This document shows positions 61,650 through 64,000 of a stretch of 64,000 bases of DNA, piece by piece. Within the stretch, counting starts at the first letter, position 1. Each line of letters starts with the position of its first letter. The notes under the pieces are model-generated. The model saw only the letters and a list, made by a program, of their open reading frames with translations, was not told the DNA's origin and did not search any database. The DNA comes from Janthinobacterium lividum. GTDB taxonomy: Bacteria; Pseudomonadota; Gammaproteobacteria; Burkholderiales; Burkholderiaceae_D. The DNA is taken from positions 620,001 through 684,000 of the forward strand of contig NZ_CP075583.1 in NCBI RefSeq assembly GCF_023509035.1, written 5' to 3'. The position numbers and the translations under genes were made by a program.

Positions 61650-62250
61650 ATGAATAGCGACCCTAGAATAACATGCGATCCGGCTACACGGCCACCCATT
61701 GCGCCACAGGAAAAAACCGGCTTGCGCAAAGCCTTGCTGGCTGCCCGGCGCGCTCTGCCCGACGCCACGCGCGCGCAGTGGGATGCCGCCATCGCGCAGC
61801 GCCTGCTGGACTGGTGCGCCCAGGAAAACGTCGAGGAACTGGGCGTGTACTGGCCCCCTGCACGGCGAGCCGGACTTGCACGGCGCGTATGCGCAACTGG
61901 CCGCGCGCGGCGTGGCCTTGTCCTTGCCGGTGGTGCTGGAAAAGCATGCGCCGCTGGCCTTTTCTGCCTGGACGCCGGGTGAGCCTATGGTGAAAGATGG
62001 CATGGGCGTGGCCGTGCCGGCCCAATTGCGCCTGCGCCCGGCGCCCGCCACCCTGCTGGTGCCCTGCCTGGGATTCAATGGGGAAAGGTATCGCCTCGGC
62101 TATGGCGGCGGCTATTACGACCGTACTCTGGCGCAAGCCCCCCGCCCGCGCACGCTCGGTATCGCCTATGCCTGCCTGGCGGCAAGCTTTCCCAACGGCG
62201 AATACGACATCGCCCTCGATCACATTATGACCGAGGGCGATCTTTACTGA
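61650..62250 (+). pseudogene. 5-formyltetrahydrofolate cyclo-ligase, frameshifted
   Basis: About 199 aa if repaired. First frame (ATG 61650): LRKALLAARRALPDATRAQW, then ENVEELGVYWP. After the C-run at 61854-61858 the sequence continues one frame over with LHGEPDLHGAYAQLAARGVA, the ATP/substrate loops LLVPCLGFNGERYRLGYGGGYYD in two parts, and ends LDHIMTEGDLY. Four C instead of five would restore YWPLHGEP. The enzyme returns 5-formyl-THF to 5,10-methenyl-THF, which fits its place beside metF. A base-calling error is likely. The 6S RNA often found next to this gene was looked for and not recognised. Confidence 0.85.
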
Positions 62251-62264
62251 GAGCACCGAACATA

Positions 62265-62357
62265 ACCTACTGCGCGTCGCGATTTGCGGCCTCCGATGCT
62301 CACTGTGCTATAGCACAGCTCCGCTTCTCAGCCACAACTCGCTACCGCTCGCGACGG
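62265..62357. repeat. Imperfect inverted repeat, candidate dispersed intergenic element
   Basis: The stretch after the cyclo-ligase stop has a perfect 16-base core palindrome CTGTGCTATAGCACAG (62297-62312), flanked by imperfect arms (GCGTCGCGATTTGCGGCCTC on the left and CTCAGCCACAACTCGC on the right). It lies in a 135-base gap between convergent genes. The form suggests a REP-like dispersed element, but only one copy is visible in the window. Confidence 0.4.
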
Positions 62358-62385
62358 TTCTGTTTGGCGCGATAAGCCTGATGGA

Positions 62386-63216
62386 TTATTTGACCAGGCG
62401 CTGCCACAGTGCAGTAGTGGGCGCCGCCTGGTTCATGCTATAGAAATGCAAGCCAGGCGCGCCGCCTTCCAGCAGGCGTTCGCACAAGCCCGTCACCACG
62501 TCCAGGCCAAAGGCCTTGATGGACGCGCTGTCGTCGCCGAAGCTGGCCAGTTTCAGACGCACCCAGCGTGGAATTTCCGCGCCGCACATGTCCGAAAAGC
62601 GCATCAGCTGCGTGTAGTTCGTGATCGGCATGATGCCGGCCACGATGGGCACGTTGATGCCCATCTTCTGCGTCTGCTCGACAAACTGGAAATACGCGTC
62701 GGCATTGTAAAAGTACTGGGTGATGGCCGCATCGGCGCCGGCCTGCACCTTGCGTGCGAACGCGTTCAAGTCATCCTGCGGCGAACGCGCTTGCGGATGC
62801 ACTTCCGGATAGGCAGCCACTTCGATATGAAAATGGTCGCCCGTCTCGGCGCGGATGAATTCCACCAACTCGTTGGCGTAGCGGAATTCACCCGAAGCGC
62901 CGTAGCCGCTCGGCAAGTCGCCCCGCAAGGCCACGATGCGGTTCACGCCGGCCGCCTTGAAGTCGGCCAGCACGGCGCGGATCGATTCGCGCGAACCGCC
63001 GACGCAAGACAGATGGGGCGCGGCTTGTTCCCCTGCCGCCAGGATCTCGCGCACGGTATCGAGCGTGCCTTGCTGCGTGGTACCGCCGGCGCCAAAGGTC
63101 ACCGAAAAATACTTTGGATGCAACTCAGACAACTTGACACGCGTGGCGCGCAGCTTTTCCGCCCCTTCCGGGGTTTTCGGCGGGAAAAACTCAATACTGA
63201 AATTATGCTTTTCCAT
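62386..63216 (-). CDS. metF: 5,10-methylenetetrahydrofolate reductase
   Basis: 276 aa from ATG 63216, which has GAG 8 nt upstream; the ATG at 63222 adds two residues. The family opening is FSIEFFPPKTPEGAEKL. TIM-barrel FAD and folate motifs follow: SVTFGAGGTTQQGTLDTV, IVALRGDLPSGYGASGEF, FHIEVAAYPEVHPQARSPQD and AITQYFYNADAYFQFVEQ. It makes 5-methyl-THF for methionine synthesis. Its start overlaps the small membrane-protein gene by 14 bases, placing it in an ahcY-membrane protein-metF operon. Confidence 0.96.
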   Translation of the reverse strand: MEKHNFSIEFFPPKTPEGAEKLRATRVKLSELHPKYFSVTFGAGGTTQQGTLDTVREILAAGEQAAPHLSCVGGSRESIRAVLADFKAAGVNRIVALRGDLPSGYGASGEFRYANELVEFIRAETGDHFHIEVAAYPEVHPQARSPQDDLNAFARKVQAGADAAITQYFYNADAYFQFVEQTQKMGINVPIVAGIMPITNYTQLMRFSDMCGAEIPRWVRLKLASFGDDSASIKAFGLDVVTGLCERLLEGGAPGLHFYSMNQAAPTTALWQRLVK

Positions 63217-63559
63217 CGTCATTACTCAAAAGTAAGGTCGACAGGGCCCAGGAAATGACGCTGTACAGCAATGCACCACCCACGGCCGACCAGAAACTGG
63301 CGACATGGAAACCATCGATCACTTGCGCCACCAGCCAGAACATGAAGCCGTTGATGATCAGGATGAACAGACCCAGCGACAAGAACGTCACGGGCAGGGT
63401 CAGCAGGATCAGCAAAGGACGGATCAGCGCATTGACCAGCCCCAGCACGGCTGCGGCCAGCAGCGCGGTCCAGCCGCTGCTCATCGTCACCGAGTGCATC
63501 AAATAAGGGACGGCAAACAGGGCTGCCGCATTGATAAACCAAATCAGTAGCAAGCGCAT
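63203..63559 (-). CDS. Phage holin family (YvlD-like, PF04020-type) membrane protein
   Basis: 118 aa with four hydrophobic segments (about residues 3-20, 28-48, 53-75 and 88-110). The conserved pattern is GLVNALIRPLLILLTLPVTF, then LGLFILIINGFMFWLVAQVI. Despite the family name there is no phage context. Between ahcY and metF it is a standard gene in betaproteobacteria, function unknown. Its end overlaps the metF start. Confidence 0.9.
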   Translation of the reverse strand: MRLLLIWFINAAALFAVPYLMHSVTMSSGWTALLAAAVLGLVNALIRPLLILLTLPVTFLSLGLFILIINGFMFWLVAQVIDGFHVASFWSAVGGALLYSVISWALSTLLLSNDDGKA

Positions 63560-63640
63560 TTCTCTAGCCTGTCAAAAGTAGGGTCAGGCCGGCGGCAGGC
63601 GCCGGCCCTCAGAGGGTGAGTTACAGCCCTGGACTACCGA

Positions 63641-64000
<360 letters not shown>

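Noticed and set aside
61982..62385. 6S RNA next to the cyclo-ligase gene
   Set aside because: Known to lie there in other proteobacteria, but the sequence lacks a roughly 180-base bulged rod; only a short palindromic element is seen.

Overview
The window is chromosomal DNA of a high-GC betaproteobacterium. Gene order, codon use and protein families point to Oxalobacteraceae (Janthinobacterium, Duganella or Massilia type). This placement is inferred from the tRNA-Tyr/Gly/Thr-tuf-tRNA-Trp-secE-nusG-rplKAJL-rpoBC block, the ahcY-membrane protein-metF order, the slt-gst-cca order and the general style of the proteins; no rRNA gene is present to confirm it. I see no CRISPR array, prophage, transposase or integrase.

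Layout. 1-1.24 kb: 5' part of a cyclic beta-1,2-glucan synthase gene. 1.6-5 kb: a three-domain cysteine desulfurase/metallo-beta-lactamase-like/rhodanese fusion, a divergent Lrp-type regulator, a decayed chemoreceptor fragment and a periplasmic thioredoxin-like protein. 5.3-9.6 kb: HPP-CBS membrane protein, M48 peptidase (frameshifted) and a secreted DUF885 protein. 9.6-12 kb: HDOD protein, a winged-helix protein with a degenerate nucleotidyltransferase domain, and an orphan gene. 12.3-26.5 kb: the transcription/translation super-cluster, all on the minus strand, starting at a tandem promoter region upstream of tRNA-Tyr and ending at a strong terminator after rpoC. 26.6-30 kb: two response regulators, REC-TPR and REC-DUF3369-HD-GYP. 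30-34.7 kb: membrane J-domain protein, MidA-type methyltransferase, and a plus-strand folM-like/folB/ttcA set. 34.7-40 kb: chemoreceptor with a CheR/CheB tether, secreted M20 hydrolase, secreted M3 oligopeptidase. 40-43.7 kb: a minus-strand operon of lipid-type glycosyltransferase, secreted dual-specificity-type phosphatase and Kef-type antiporter (frameshifted). 43.8-51.3 kb: ankyrin/SUFU-like protein, M14 carboxypeptidase, TonB receptor (frameshifted) and S41 lipoprotein peptidase (frameshifted). 51.4-57 kb: aromatic amino-acid catabolism, with a fused indolepyruvate:ferredoxin oxidoreductase (frameshifted), 4-hydroxyphenylpyruvate dioxygenase and a divergent Lrp regulator. 57-61.6 kb: GNAT, cca, glutathione transferase and soluble lytic transglycosylase. 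61.6-64 kb: 5-formyl-THF cyclo-ligase (frameshifted), metF, a small membrane protein and ahcY (one-carbon/methyl cycle).

The core genes cover RNA polymerase, the ribosomal stalk, elongation and secretion. The accessory genes are rich in secreted peptidases with a TonB receptor, which suggests a peptide-scavenging lifestyle, and in signalling proteins. Six genes each carry one small indel, at least four of them in short G/C/T runs. This pattern suggests base-calling errors in the assembly more than real gene decay. The most unusual protein is the desulfurase-MBL-rhodanese fusion. The most unusual non-coding structures are a 14-bp hairpin between rplL and rpoB and several perfect or near-perfect palindromes next to regulator genes.
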